DNA of 64,000 nt from NCBI RefSeq assembly GCF_041260155.1, contig NC_091947.1:32311528-32375527 (forward strand), given 5' to 3'. Below, piece by piece: positions 1 to 11,897 of this stretch (position 1 is the stretch's first letter; the number at the start of each line of letters is the position of its first letter). The position numbers and the translations under genes are program-made. Under the pieces are notes generated by a model. The model was not told the origin of the DNA. It did not search any database and saw nothing but the letters and a program-made list of their open reading frames with translations. The DNA comes from Ptychodera flava (taxonomy: Eukaryota > Hemichordata > Enteropneusta > Ptychoderidae).

Positions 1-1150
1 TGCCAGGATGAAAATGGCCTAAAATTGGGGTAAAGGTTTGCACTGCCGACCACACAACCCAGTCATAAATTATTATAGGTCTCCCCTCCTCTGGGTCTGT
101 CTGTGTCTGTGAACGTATCTCATGAACAGCTGATCGGATTGAAATCAAATTTGGCATATAGATTTTGTATCGAAATTGCAATTACTAGATAGGTTTTGGT
201 GGATATCGCTAACATATTAACAGTCATTGCTCGTATTTTCATGACAATATGACGGCGGCGCAAAAATATGGACACCAGAGAGCGCTATCCTATTACATTT
301 CAACAGCTAGCTGTCTACACTATCAGAATAGGTAGCAAAAAGAAATCAAAATGTTTGAGGGCACAATACTTATATGTGAAAAATTCTATATTGTTTCTGA
401 TTGTTAAATTATATTGTAAAATCTCTCCTTCAGATGCTGGTTGAACAGAAATGTGCGTTTATTGAAAAGCATTCACCTCTATCTACAAGTTGCTAGCTAA
501 ATCCTATTTTGTTGTAATATTCGTTTACCACATGGAAGCATATTATCAGTAGGTTAGGAGGTCAAATATGACTTATTCTGATTGAATTTATCATCGTAAA
601 AAAGAATTATATTATGCTTCCATGCGCCATTCTGATTGGACGAGAGCTCATTCCACCGATGCTAAAATACTGTTTTAGCACTGCTAGCAGTGCTAAAACG
701 GGCCCTATAAAACCAGCATTTTTCGAAAACTGCCCGGTCGGTGCATTTGAACGTACATATCTAAACCATAGACCCTCGAGAAAGACCGAAACAGTCCACT
801 TTGTTTCAAAGGCCGAACGCATCAGTTATACCTTGCTGGTGCGTTTGTTATTGACTTTGTCAAATTTAATCCGGTGATAATCTGGTGAGAGCGTCCACAG
901 ATTAGTAATTTACCCTTGATTACTTTGGCTAATTAGGCACTCAAACTCATCAGATAATAGACGCAGCATGTTGATAAAACGTATACGCAAGATTGTCAAG
1001 GGCAGTGCTAAGTTAAGACCGAAACACCAAAGGTTGGTAGAATATATCTTTATTAGCGATACAACGAAACACCTACCCACCCCTGGGGACGGACATGTAG
1101 ACAACCCCCTGTGGTTGCATGCGAATAAATGCAATGTCGATATGAACATA
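1..1150. other. left flank outside the MULE, no gene seen
   Basis: This is host-side flank of the 40-kb Mutator-like insertion. I see no convincing exon. Bases 60-240 resemble the degenerate intergenic repeats that recur later in the window (wording like a run of 'ctgtctgtgtctgtg' followed by AT-rich sequence). A perfect 28-bp palindrome sits at 672-699. Short open frames here lack any motif and overlap on both strands, so I leave them uncalled. Confidence 0.5.
672..699. repeat. perfect 28-bp palindrome
   Basis: The left half GTTTTAGCACTGCT is followed directly by its exact reverse complement AGCAGTGCTAAAAC. It could be a hairpin, a dimeric protein-binding site or the centre of a small foldback MITE. 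No target duplication was identified. Confidence 0.8.
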
Positions 1151-1159
1151 ATGCGTATT
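1151..1159. repeat. 9-bp target site duplication, left copy
   Basis: ATGCGTATT occurs immediately outside the left inverted repeat and again, in the same orientation, immediately outside the right inverted repeat at 41229-41237. A 9-bp duplication is the classic footprint of Mutator-family transposases. Confidence 0.9.
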
Positions 1160-1477
1160 GGCTTATGATGAACAACGAAATAGATACATAACGAAATCGC
1201 GAAATCACGAAATGGCATTATTTCCACAACCCCCAAAATTTTTCCCAATATAATCTAATATTTATATAATGTCCGTGACCACAGCAGTTGGTTTACTGGG
1301 TTTAATGAACGGATTAGGTACGTAACGGAATATTTTGAAGTGATTTCAATCACGGTCGAACTACAAAGTGATACATGGCGAAATCATGGGCCACCATGAA
1401 AATATCAGTATGAACACGTACTCCCACAGTCACTACAGTACCTGTTTAGTCAGGGGAGGCTGTGAACTTCACAAATC
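1160..1477 (+). repeat. left terminal inverted repeat of MULE
   Basis: It aligns along its full length, with scattered mismatches and small indels, to the reverse complement of 40907-41228. Shared landmarks are GGCTTATGATGAACAACG at the outer end, a mid-section around ACCACAGCAGTTGGTTTACT, and CTGTGAACTTCACAAATC at the inner end. Homology stops abruptly at both ends, as expected for a transposon terminal repeat. Confidence 0.92.
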
Positions 1478-1942
1478 CTACTCTGATTCATGATTTGGGA
1501 TTATGTAGGACATGCCGCACCGGCATTTTACGTATGCCGCGCCGCTGAAGGACGCCATTTTGATAACCGCATTCGAGAATAATAAAGATGAAAGTAGTCA
1601 CGGATTCGGATTCATTTTCGGTTTCGGGTTCGAGAGACTGAAAGCTGTCAAATGTTTACGACAAACTCATTGATTTTTATCTATATCGCCAGGCAAATAC
1701 TTGGAGGTATATGAATGATTCATCACAATCTTTGATTCTACTCTTACGTTTTTTATCAACTACAGTTTCTTTATAATTTTATCACGCGTGTAATTTTTAT
1801 CAACTCAAGAGGGCGTTATATAACATCGACGAGTTTGTTATTGTTCTTATCTGTAGGTTTATGAATAATTCGTTAGTTTATTTGCATTGGTCATATAATT
1901 ATGTTAAAATGTCATGACAACCTTTCTTTGAATCTCTGATTC
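1478..1942. other. MULE 3' internal sequence, no gene seen
   Basis: This stretch lies between the left inverted repeat and the LINE relic. It is mixed in composition. The part around 1508-1565 is more GC-rich, with repeated 'atgccgc' words. No exon, hairpin or tandem array is evident. Confidence 0.5.
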
Positions 1943-2089
1943 AGTTATTCACAACACATTGCCTTCTCTAACGCTGGCCCTAAACTATGGAATGCACTAC
2001 CACTTGACATCAGAGAATCTACAAACTTAGAAACTTTCAAAAGAAAGCTGAAAACTCGCATGTTCACCAGAGCATACAGTGTGGCTTAA
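1943..2089 (+). pseudogene. 3' end of a CR1/L2-type LINE reverse transcriptase ORF
   Basis: One plus-strand frame encodes about 48 residues ending in a stop at 2087-2089. It contains AFSNAGPKLWNALPLDIR followed by a Leu/Glu-Thr-Phe-Lys-Arg-Lys-Leu-Lys stretch. This is the characteristic C-terminus of CR1/Jockey-superfamily LINE polyproteins (consensus GPKLWNSLP..IR....TFKxxLK). The upstream endonuclease and RT are absent, so it is a 5'-truncated dead copy. A short 3' UTR follows with GCGCTATATAA and an ATTGATTGATTGA tail near 2160, typical of this group. Family level is confident; the exact clade is not. Confidence 0.8.
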
Positions 2090-2165
2090 CCATTGAGCGT
2101 AACAGAGCAAAACTTCTGTTTTGGATTTTGGCGCTATATAAACTTTTGCAAATTGATTGATTGAC
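2090..2165 (+). mobile_element. 3' UTR and ATTG-repeat tail of the truncated LINE
   Basis: The sequence after the stop reads into TTTTGGATTTTGGCGCTATA and ends with tandem TTGATTGATTGA. Short 3' microsatellite tails rather than poly(A) are usual for CR1/L2-group retrotransposons. Confidence 0.65.
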
Positions 2166-3640
2166 AATGACACAACAATCGCGCCGACAAATTGCGCCCT
2201 CTTAAGGAAATTAGAGGAAAATGCACTATTTTTGAATTTGTCATACATTTTTAGTGAAGATATACTAACAATATTTATACTGTATAAAGCATACTAAATA
2301 TGCAGCCACAATGTGCATTTAAAATATTGTTTTAATGACAAATAGGTCTTTAAATGACTCGTAAAAGTAGCAAAAACAGCTACAAATGTAACTCAGAAAG
2401 ACCAATCATTCAGTATCTTTCACTTACTAATATCTCCAATGAAACAAAAATAACCCGAACAATGTCACAAGATAGAACTTTGCCCTTTAACAACTGCTCA
2501 AAATCCTGCGCATAATAGGTCATTGGTCTGCTGCTTCTTTTCTCATTTTGACATTTACTTTTCTAGTTGAAGTTCCTCAATGTCATTGCAATGTTTTATT
2601 TTTGTTGGTGTTAGCTCTATTTACCCTGTCTTGCCTAATTTCATTACAAATTGTATAGATGTGAAGAAACTGTATCCTCATTTTGTTTATCCATGGTATA
2701 CACTTGTTTAACTGTGATACATGAATGCCATACAGTACATAATTTTACAACATTAAATTTATTTCAACATGAACTGGGTTTCACAACATCAGTGTACACT
2801 TACTGAACTGTGTACTGTACTGTGTCAGAAGTACAAGGCTGGAAAAAAACTCAGTGTTTATCAAAGGACATATTGAAAGGACAAAGTCTAAAACAGTCGA
2901 CCAAAGACAATGTTTGCATGTATAGAAAAACCTCAGGTCAGGGGTTAATGCAGGGCTGGTATTAACCCCAGACTGGCAAGCGCTGACCTGCATTCAGATA
3001 TAAGATACATGTATCTACCCTCACATAATCAAAGACTTTGTTTACTTGTATTATGTTACTGGGAGATTAACACAGACATTCCACTGACTTGTCCTGTCTG
3101 GAAAATGAATTAATATACACAAAAAAGTACAAAAGCACAAGGTATGATTTTGTGTGCAAGTTTGGCAGCAAATATTTTAAAATTTTAGGTTTTCAAATAT
3201 TTTTTTATAATTTCTTGACACTTTTTAAAATCCTCCAGTGCCCCTGTGAAATAAAACAATGTGTCCAAAACTAAAATAATGCACATTTAGTTTGTAGAGC
3301 ATTGTTTAAACCTTGTAGTTTTATCACATTGTGGTGATCACCAAACGAACATTTAACAGTGGTGTTTACTTCAATTGGGTAATTTCACACATTTCTCAAA
3401 TGATAAATTGGCATTATTAATCTCCCAGTCACATTTGAGTATGTTTTTATGGGTTTTCAATGATAAAAAAGGTCAAATTATAGTGACTCTGTCACTTTTG
3501 ATAAACATGCAGAACATCAAAGAACAAAACAAAACAAATACAACAAATGTATGTGTCAACAGATTTCTGAATACTTTCTTAGTTTATAGTTTTTGTTGTC
3601 TTTTTTGATACCAACTTATCTTTAAGGCTGAGCTCCATCC
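2166..3640. other. AT-rich MULE internal DNA without recognised genes
   Basis: No splice-consistent coding frame or repeat structure was recognised. The short open frames present (for example near 2781-2993 and 3375-3608) are low-complexity, hydrophobic or cysteine-rich translations of AT-rich DNA with no motif. Confidence 0.45.
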
Positions 3641-4965
3641 TATATTTAGGCATTTTTAGAACAATTTCAGAGTGAATGTACACTTTCAGTTTTTTGGTCT
3701 GAAAAGCACATCTTAAGTACATTTTCATTATGATTTAATGTAAGGTTCCAAGATAAGAAATTGACCTTTTTATGCCAATAATTCTCTAGTGGTTAATAAG
3801 CTCAGCACCCCCTTACATTATACATTTTCTGAAAGCCTAGATATAGGGGAAGATTTTGGTAATCACAGTGTCACCATTGTTTACATAACTATCACGTGAC
3901 AGGTAATTTGCATAATTTGCATAACCTTTCCCTATATTTCATCTCAATACTTCAAAATATCTGATTCAAACTTGCTGGAATGCAAGCTGTCACAACGCTC
4001 TTTAAAAAAGTGTCTCACATTTTTATATCTTGCCTAGTTGTTATTTTAGCACAATTTTAAAGAAATAAACTAGGGTTAAATTCCTGCTCTGGAAGTTTTT
4101 CTGGCTTAAAAAAACTGTTTAAGAAGGTTTCAAAAAATTCTGAGACACACTTTTGAAGATCTAAAGGACAGCTTGCAATCACACAAAGTTCAGCCATATA
4201 TCTAAAAGAATTGAAACAAAACATAGGGAAAACCGATTTTTGAAAGGTTATGCAAATTACCTGTCACATGATAATTATGTAAATAGTGATGACACTATGG
4301 TAACCAAAATGTTTCCCTATTTCTAGGCATTCCAAAAATATATATAATTTACTTTGGTACTGAGCTTATTAACCGCTAGAAAATTGTTGGCATAAAAAGG
4401 TTGATTTCTTGTCTTGGAACCTTAACTGAAAACATATGAAGGAATTTGACATGTGACCAAGATGACAGCTACAATTTTCAACGTGTTTGGCTAAATAATC
4501 TGAAACTTTGCACAGAGTAACTTAGAAACATAACTTATTGATTGAAGTAATATAAATGATTTAAGTAATTTATCCATTGAATACAGCTAAAACAAGCTAT
4601 GAACTGTATTCTTCTTGGGGACATTTTTATTGTATTCAATGAATAATTTACTAGCATCAAACCTTTTAGTTCAATCAATATCATATATGTCCAAGTTACG
4701 CCATACAAATTTCCAGAAGATTGGGCGTATTTGTTTTCGAGATATTTCTGTCATGCTAAAATCATGCAAAATTGAAGCAGCCATCTTGGTCACCAGACTA
4801 AATTCTATTTGCATATGTAAAATATAGCTTTATATGTTTTCTGTGAAACTAAATGCTAATGAAAATGTCATGCTGAAAATTTGCTTTCTGGTCCAAATAT
4901 TCATATACAGTGAACTTTTTCTAAAACTGCCTCAGGTGAAACCTATCCATAATGTTTCACCCTAC
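3640..4965. repeat. composite foldback element (nested inverted repeats)
   Basis: Three sets of arms pair. The middle pair is strongest: about 3742-3990 with about 4190-4423, beginning TAAGGTTCCAAGA and ending TCTTGGAACCTTA. An outer, more divergent pair is about 3645-3740 with about 4840-4965. A separate palindrome of about 400 bp (4440-4835, arms around GTGACCAAGATG and CATCTTGGTCAC) appears inserted between the middle and outer right arms. It looks like a foldback transposon or large MITE invaded by a smaller one. It abuts the 3' end of the MULE gene at 5008. No ORF is present. Exact boundaries are uncertain. Confidence 0.75.
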
Positions 4966-5007
4966 TGACACTTCTTTTATTTGTACGAAATATGTTCAAA
5001 TTGATGT

Positions 5008-6463
5008 TCAAATTTTCCTCCAAGTGTTTAAAGTGTCCTGTTTTAATTGATGTCTGACAGCATCAGGTACAACAACTAAACCTTTCCAAAAGTATGGATG
5101 TCGTTTACGCAGGCATTTTGGATCAACATCATAAAATGCATCACGTTGTCTCCATTCAGTGTATACCCACTGGCCCTCTTTATTGTGGTATTCATACCTC
5201 TCTTTGTGTACACTTATAACATCAAAAGGGGCACATAGAAAATTTCTTGGGAATTCAATACTGCATGATTTACAACGTTTGCATTCGGCAAGTCTTTAAT
5301 AAAGGCCAAGGTAAATGGATTGGCATTGTGGTATGGTTGAGTGTACCGACAGACAACAGGTTGGTCAATTGTACAGTTGACAGTGTCCAATATTGGCTGC
5401 ATTCTCAATTATTTGCACCCTTTCGGGCACCAGGTTTTCTGCTCAATCCCTTTGGCATGGTAGATTTCAACACTGTGGAAACACTTGGACCACCTTGGTT
5501 TTTGTACAGGGTAAGAATTTCTTCAAGTTGGCACAAAGTTTCAGCTACAACCAAAACATGCTCACATATTCCATTAAATTGTGTATAGTGCTTACATTTG
5601 TTTTCACAGGTTATTTTTGTTGATTCTTTGATCTACCAATTTGTATACATTAACTGTCATCCTCATCAAGGACACAGTATTTATGTTCATTCAAATTAAT
5701 TACTTCATGGTGTGATAAAATAATTTCAGCTCTTGACCATATTTTACCCAACTGCCAAGCTGCTAAACATTTAATTTGACAGTTTTCTTGGACACTGACA
5801 GCCGTTTAGTTATCGGTAGTGGTGAAACATGTTGACATATGTTATCACTTTCAAATACAAGCCTCAAGTGTGATTTTCGTTGTGAATCTGACATTTCCAT
5901 CCATCTCACAGCAGCTACTTCCAAATCTTTATAACCATCAGCAAGTCTGTATTCTCCCATGTTGAAAATGGCCTTTTTCAATTCCTCATACTGCTCATTT
6001 ACCAATGTTTTAACTTTTCCAAGAAATCAACAACATCATGTTTCAACCAATCAGTATGATCCTTGAGTACATGGTTTATAGATTCATTTCTCATATTCGT
6101 CGACTTATTTGGGGGTTACAAGACCAGCCTTTATGCGGATAGGTTTCAACATGTTGTTTACTATGATAGAAGAATAATGTTTCTCAAGCCAATCAAGAAA
6201 TACATCAGATTTCCATTCTTCTTTCAATGTTAACAATCTGTCTTTAAATTCCTCACTATCGTCACAATCAACTAGGCCATATCTCCTGACATTTCCAATT
6301 TCTGAACCTAAAATATCTGCAATGATCTCATGTATTTCATTTGATCAAAACCCAAAGACTTCAATTTTTTCTTTAAGTCATCTTCAACATGGGCAAAACA
6401 CCTAAGATGGACAGATGTGCCAGATACAGTGGGATATGCATTTTCAAAGGAATTTATCAGTGC
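5008..6463 (-). pseudogene. MULE transposase, C-terminal half (CxxH motif, SWIM zinc finger)
   Basis: Read on the minus strand this region encodes, across several frames, the second half of a Mutator-type transposase. In order it has: a frame beginning ALINSFENAYPTVSG and then HLRCFAHVEDDLKKKL (the LRCxxH motif between catalytic Asp and Glu); an acidic DSEEFKDRLLTLKEEW helix likely carrying the third catalytic residue; STNMRNESINHVLKDHTDWL; VNEQYEELKKAIFNMGEYRL; a SWIM finger with C-x3-C around TCENKCKHYTQFNGICEHVL; and a C-terminal Cys cluster near ECKRCKSC with RKRHPYFWKGLVVV. It stops at 5008-5010. At least four frame changes occur (near 6340, 6110, 6005 and 5290, with others possible), so it is broken. 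Its N-terminal half lies at 31455-32779, separated by the ISL2EU insertion. Confidence 0.82.
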
Positions 6464-6465
6464 AG
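6464..6465. repeat. 2-bp target duplication (AG) of the ISL2EU element, left copy
   Basis: AG precedes CAGGGCTTGACA on the left and follows TGTCAAGCCCTG on the right (31453-31454). Deleting the element plus one AG restores the MULE codon series Thr-Ala-Leu-Ile across the junction, which supports a 2-bp duplication independently of the repeats. Confidence 0.75.
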
Positions 6466-6590
6466 CAGGGCTTGACAATTCCTATCGCCCGACGCCCGGG
6501 ACAAGTGAAATTTACGTTCGGGCAAGTCAAAAATAAAATCTGGTCGCCCGCCGGACAAGTTGTTTATACAACTTCTGGCGCAATCAACGC
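6466..6590 (+). repeat. ISL2EU left terminal and subterminal repeat region
   Basis: It begins CAGGGCTTGACAATT and then carries GGGACAAGTGAAATT, GGGCAAGTC and CCGGACAAGTTG. The mirrored region at 31350-31452 has the same GGACAAGTGAAATT words. Repeated 8-mers of this type near both ends are likely transposase-binding sites (inference). Confidence 0.7.
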
Positions 6591-6597
6591 GAACCTA

Positions 6598-7332
6598 AGG
6601 GACCGTCTCAGATTGTCGCAGAGTTCAAGAAACGAAATTTCTTCGTTTAGATCTAAACCCCTCCCCCCTCCCCTAAACGAAACTTCAAAAGTGCGAAATG
6701 TTCATGTCTGCCTGAGAGTACAATGTTGCATTTTGCTATAGCTACTAAGACGTATTCCCCTTGCCACATTACAATTAAAGTAATCGATCAGATTTGAGTA
6801 CTAACAGGGCATTTTACCGCATAAAGTTTCATTTTATTTTACTTTCCTTTTTGCATCTCTTGTGCTGTTATTTGTCTTTGTGAACACGCAATTTGTACTT
6901 GGTAGGGGCGGTAAATAAGCGAAAAACTTTGACAAGGGGTCCAGGCATGTTCAATCATATTAAAACGACTATGACCAGGTGGCATAACAATTGAGAATAA
7001 AGACATCTAGTGGTTAGAGCAGACGCTTATAAATAGCACATTTTTAAAAAATGATACTTTTTGTCTTTGTATAATTTGATGAATGAAATGTTTAGGATAC
7101 AATGTTCCTATCGGTAAATTGTGTTTGGGGCACAAACGAGATGGAAACAGTTACAAATTTGTTGGCACGAGTGTGCAGTTTTTCTTTAATTTAAAATAAA
7201 CACACGAAAACTTGTGATCACAAATAAAGTGCGAAAGTGAAGTTCACTAATTGAATGGAGGTCAAACCCCCTCCCCCCATAAACGAATAAATTTCGCTTT
7301 TTGAACTTCTGCGACAATCTGAGACGGTCCCT
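6598..7332. mobile_element. 735-bp MITE with about 120-bp inverted ends (AGGGACCGTCTCAG)
   Basis: The left end AGGGACCGTCTCAGATTGTC and its continuation to about 6712 match the reverse complement of about 7206-7332, including the unusual GAAATTT..TCGTTTA and C-rich segment. The interior has no coding capacity. Flanking dinucleotides are TA on the left and AA on the right, so the duplication is unclear. It lies inside the left end of the ISL2EU element. Confidence 0.75.
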
Positions 7333-8185
7333 AAGTTGCGGTGTCGCCCGATTTGCGTTGTCGTTCACACAAAATAAATGTCAATCACTGACTTTTTAGA
7401 TACAACTGGACGTTCTTCTGCGATTCATTTGCCGACTCACACAATGTTGCAATTTTTCGATGATCGACATGAAATTGTTTCATCGTCCAATTAAAAAGTT
7501 GCTTAAAACTTGGCGTAAACAGCATTTCTTTGTTGTATGCTGACTGCTCCGCCCCAATAAATTAGGTAAAAAATTGCAAAACCCAATGCCATAGTGCTTT
7601 CTATTGGCAATCGACCGTGCAGTACTTCAAAATCATTTATGCGGCCTCGCGAGGTAGACGAACATTGTTGGCAGATAGTTTGTGGAGTGATCGCTGTAAA
7701 TATGAGTATTTTACGGTAATATTTCCACTAATGCAAACAAGGCATTGTGCATTTTTCGCGAGCCAAGCGTAATTTCCACTCCGCAGACCTACGCAAAAAC
7801 CAAGCAAAGTTGTTGCCGTAAAGAGGTACGTAGTTTACGACGATGGGCATTGTGTAACTCTGAGAAACGACATTGTGATGATTTACGACGGCGCCACGAG
7901 GGCAAGCGTGAGTGGGATCGTCTGAGGATCGACGACTCGATGTGATGATCGATGTTTCTGACAAGAGATCTAAACATAAGCGTTATGATGAGGAAAAACG
8001 CCGTAGACGTTATCTCCCGAAATGGAATTTGGAAAGCACAGTGGCCTTGGTTGAAATATGACGGTTCCAAAATGTTCAGTACGTCGTGTCTCAAAACCTC
8101 ACCATAGTCCGTGACGCGGATACGGCCATCTTTGATTTGTGCGATGCATTGTGGGATTGTTTGGGGACACTGCTGTTGCCGTGCA
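7333..8185. other. ISL2EU internal/5' region before the LINE, no gene recognised
   Basis: The sequence is less AT-rich from 7600 to 8160. Overlapping frames on both strands between 7728 and 8094 are rich in Arg/Asp/His but show no recognised motif. After removal of the LINE this segment would continue directly into the THAP exon, so it may contain promoter or 5' UTR sequence of the transposase gene (inference). Confidence 0.4.
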
Positions 8186-8193
8186 ACATCAGC
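8186..8193. repeat. 8-bp target duplication of LINE (ACATCAGC), left copy
   Basis: ACATCAGC at 8186-8193 recurs at 11898-11905, directly bracketing the LINE's 3' tail and 5' end. Confidence 0.6.
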
Positions 8194-11100
8194 TAATCAT
8201 TCTTTATTAACACGTAATAATTCCCTGAGGAATTAAAAAAGGTTACAGATCAAAACATACAACAAAAAAAAGAAAAAAAAAAGGAAATGTTACTTGAAAA
8301 AGAAGAAGAAAAAAAAAGAGAAAAGTCAAGTTTGGGGGGGGTTTCTGTCTTGTCAAAAGACCAATTTTTATGTACTGTGCAAGTTTGATTGTGCATATAT
8401 TGTTGCTCATAATTTCTATGAATTTTGTATCATCATCTAATGAGGAGAAACTCAGAATATTAGATGAGATATGATAGAATAGACACTCTCTGTCTTTTTG
8501 GTGTAATTTACAGTACATAATAAAGTGTTTTTCATCATCTAACTGATCTATACAAGTGGGACAAATTCTTTTTTCCACAGGTATTTTAGAATGTCTGCCT
8601 GTCTCTATTTTTAAATTGTGTGAACCAAGTCTAAATTTGCTCATTATATTTCTTAATTCATAGTTTTGTAATTTTATTAAGTATTCTTCCAGGCCAAACT
8701 TTTGTTTGTATAATCTGTATGTCCTTAATTTATTTTTTGATTTAGTATTTGATCTGTTATCATTATTAAGGTCACTTTTCCACTGTGTTATAAATGAGTC
8801 TTTTAGGTTACAATGTATCTTGTTCAATATAGATGCTGATAATTTAGTGGAAGGAGAATCTAGAATGTCCATACCAGACAGTTTGACTAGTGACTCAGTT
8901 GTTTGATACCATTTACTTTTTACACTTGAATTAAATAAACATGATTTACTTAACAAATTGTTGTGTGATTCTACTAAATGGTTATAATATTTAGGTAATT
9001 GATTTTTTACACATGTGTCCAGTGGGTAGCGGCCCAGTTCTCCGTATATACCCAATTTGGGAGTTGATCTAGGAACACCTAAAATATAGCGGCAGAAGCT
9101 CAGATGTACATCCTCAATGGGCGAGTTGGTATTGCATTCATCTCCCCAAACCTCACAGCCATACGTCAAAATGGGTTTATTAATTTATCAAATAAAGACA
9201 GCATCAATGGTATGCTAAGATTTGAATTAGATGATAATTTTTCTTTCAGAGAAAACATTGCCTTTTGTCCCTTAATTTGAGGTTTTTCATGGCTTCTTTA
9301 AATTTGCCATTAGGGCATAATACTAATCCAAGATAATTAAATCTATTAGTAGTTTCAATTTCTTTTCCTCCAATATAGAAGGTATTTTTATCAAGTAATC
9401 TATTGCTTTTATTAAAAATCATAACTTTAGTTTTCTCAGTGTTGGCAGTTAATTGCCATTTTTTTGAATATTCGTAAAAACTATCGAGGCTATTTTGAAG
9501 GCCAGTCTTGGAAGTAGATAAAACAACAATATCATCTGCATAAAGGAGACATTTCACGGCACATTGTTCATATAAGGGGATTACATGATTGGTTATTAAA
9601 AATGGTGGGCAAATCATTTATAAATATATTAAATAGGGTTGGGCTTAAGTTGCACCCCTGTTTAACCCCTACAGTAGAGTTGAAACATTGTGTAAGTCCG
9701 GTCTTAGTTTTTATTTTATAGTTAACATTCATATACATATTCTTTATGATTTCATACATTTTACCATTGACTCCACTTTTTAAAATTTACCGAATAGGCC
9801 ATCGTGCCAAACTTTATCAAACGCTTTTTTTAGGTCAATAAAACAAGCATAAATTTTAGGTTGATGTTTTTTATTTGCAGATTTAGAGTCAGTTTTACTG
9901 TACAGATAATTATTGATAATGGATTTTAGTATAAATAGGTTGTCGGTTGTACGGCTACCTCTTCTAAACCCGAATTGTTCGTCGTTCAATATTTTATTTC
10001 TTTCTAAATATGAAATTAATCTTTGATTCAAAATGCTATTGAATAATTTTCCAAGACAACTTGAAATTGCAATTCCTCTATAGTTAGCAGGATTAGATTT
10101 TGAACCTGATTTATGAATTGGTACAATTAAGCCGGTGTTCCATGAAGTTGGGAATTTACCACTATTAAAGACTAAGTTGAAAAGTTTTTCTAAAGCAGGT
10201 ACAATAATGCTATCTCCACATTTCAACATTTCATTACAGATCAGATCCTCAGATGAGGATTTACGATTTTTCAGAAGCATCACCGCTTTTTTAATTTCAC
10301 TGGCTTGAATTGGACCATTTAGTTCAGAGTTCAATGAACTAGTTTGGGAATATATTCTTTCAAATTCTTCAAGTTTAAAGTCACCATTATTAGTATTATC
10401 ATCTTTATTCTGGTTTAGTAGCCCATGAAAATGTTCAACCCATTCATTGGCAGATATTAATTCTTCTGTAGATTGTGAAACTGAGTCGTTATCAAGTTCT
10501 TTTATTTTTTTCCAAAACTGGGAGGTGTCACCTTTCAATTGTTCAATTTCATGCAGCTGTCTAGCTTTAAATTCCTTCTTTTTGTTTTTAATTAGTTTTT
10601 TATATTGTTTTCTTAAGGTAAAATATGATATTCTAATATGAGAACAGTTAGGGAATCTGACTATTAATTTTGCTAATTTATTCACTTCCTTTCTTAAAGA
10701 AAAACAACTTTGATTAAACCATCTCTTTTGTTTTAAATTACTTCTTTTAGTTCTTTTCTTTGGAATTATTTTAGTTGCTGTTTGATCGGCAATATTAATT
10801 AGTAATGTCTGGAAATCTGCAATTGCTTTATCTGGGTTATCATAATCTCGAGCAATAAATGAGTTTATTTCAGAATCCTTTATTTGTGTTAACATGTGTT
10901 TATAGTTTAGTTTTGCAGAGTCATTCCATATATACTTATTCGGAAGGGGCTCCAAATTATTGTTTATCTGTATATGATGTATGTAGTTTACGTTTTTAAC
11001 TATGTTCATAGAAATGGATATGGGACAGTGATCTGAAAGTTCTGTCAGGCCGTGAACTCTGAAATACTGAATGGATTTATAAATGTTCTTTGAACTTATT

Positions 11101-11897
11101 ACAAAGTCTATGGCACTGCTACCGTTTGGGGAGTGGAAAGTATATTGTCCAACTGAGTCACCCACTGTTCTACCATTTGCTATCACCAAATTACAATCAA
11201 TACACATTTGTGTTAATTGTCTTCCGAATTTGTTTACACTGTGACTTGAGTTAATGTCCATGTTTGATCTTTTTATGAAATTATCTATCGAATAATTTGC
11301 TGGGAGAGGCAGATACTGACTGCCATCATCACAAATTGTGTCATTCAAATTCCCTATTCTGGCATTAAAGTCCCCTAAAAGTAAAATGTTTCCCTCAGCT
11401 GAAAATGTAATTATGTCTTTTTCTAAAATATCGAAGATATTTTGATTTGTTTTACTGTAAATTTTTGAGTTTTCTGGGGGTATATAAATACATCCTATAA
11501 ACAGGTCATTAGTGTTTGATACCAGACTTTCGTCTAGTTTCAACCATAGAAAATGTGATGAGTAACCAGGAACTTTTGAAATAAATTTTTTAAAAATGGA
11601 CTTGTACAAGACAGCGACCCCCCCACGAGAACTCCTATGATTATTAATAGCTCTATCTAAACGGGTGATTTCAAAATCAGCTAAAGCAGTGGGAAGATTA
11701 ATGATACTATTACAGTTAAGCCAAGTCTCCTGAATACAAATAAAATCAAAAGTCTTCACAAAATTAATAAAAACTGGATCATAGAATTTTTTTGCCAGAC
11801 CTATAATGTTCCAGCTTTCCACCTTTAGGGCAGGTAGGTGTGAGTTTCGGTTGTCCATCAGAAAAGGAAATACTGAGTAACCAAGCGAGCATACAGC
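8194..11897 (-). mobile_element. 3.7-kb non-LTR retrotransposon (APE-RT LINE)
   Basis: A minus-strand LINE with a short 5' segment, an APE-RT polyprotein region, a pyrimidine-rich 3' UTR (around 8240-8330) and a polyadenylation-like AATAAA near 8208 (minus strand). It is bracketed by ACATCAGC repeats. There is no separate ORF1, so the copy is either a single-ORF family or truncated just upstream of ORF2. It inserted into the ISL2EU element about 120 bp upstream of the THAP start codon and in the opposite orientation to that gene. Clade not assigned; it belongs broadly to the APE-bearing Jockey/CR1-like groups. Confidence 0.85.
8243..11858 (-). pseudogene. LINE ORF2: apurinic endonuclease plus reverse transcriptase, frameshifted
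   Basis: The intact first part (11858-9780) holds the AP-endonuclease-like domain: QETWLN, LLLGDFNAR near residue 160, SAIDFVISS, and SDHCPIS near residue 270. The start of the RT domain follows: GLIVPIHKSG, NYRGIAISS, FGFRRGSRTTDNLF and FIDLKKAFDKVWH. The RT then continues in other frames: GVKQGCNLSPTLFNIFINDL at about 9650-9750, and the catalytic YADDIVVLS box within 9617-9246. The C-terminal thumb/tail (CEVWG, ILGVPRSTPKLGIYGELGRY, a C-x2-C..H..C knuckle) is in 9169-8243. Frame changes near 9775, 9600 and 9200 break the ORF, so the copy cannot make an intact polyprotein. RNA-primed copying at a nicked target is the known activity of the family. Confidence 0.9.

Noticed and set aside
5247..5623. 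Plus-strand ORFs of 76-113 codons
   Set aside because: They are antisense shadows of the MULE transposase C-terminus, which has recognisable SWIM and Cys-cluster motifs on the minus strand.
7728..8094. Overlapping ORFs on both strands near 7.9 kb
   Set aside because: No motif, no splice support and overlapping antisense frames; could be promoter-proximal sequence of ISL2EU.
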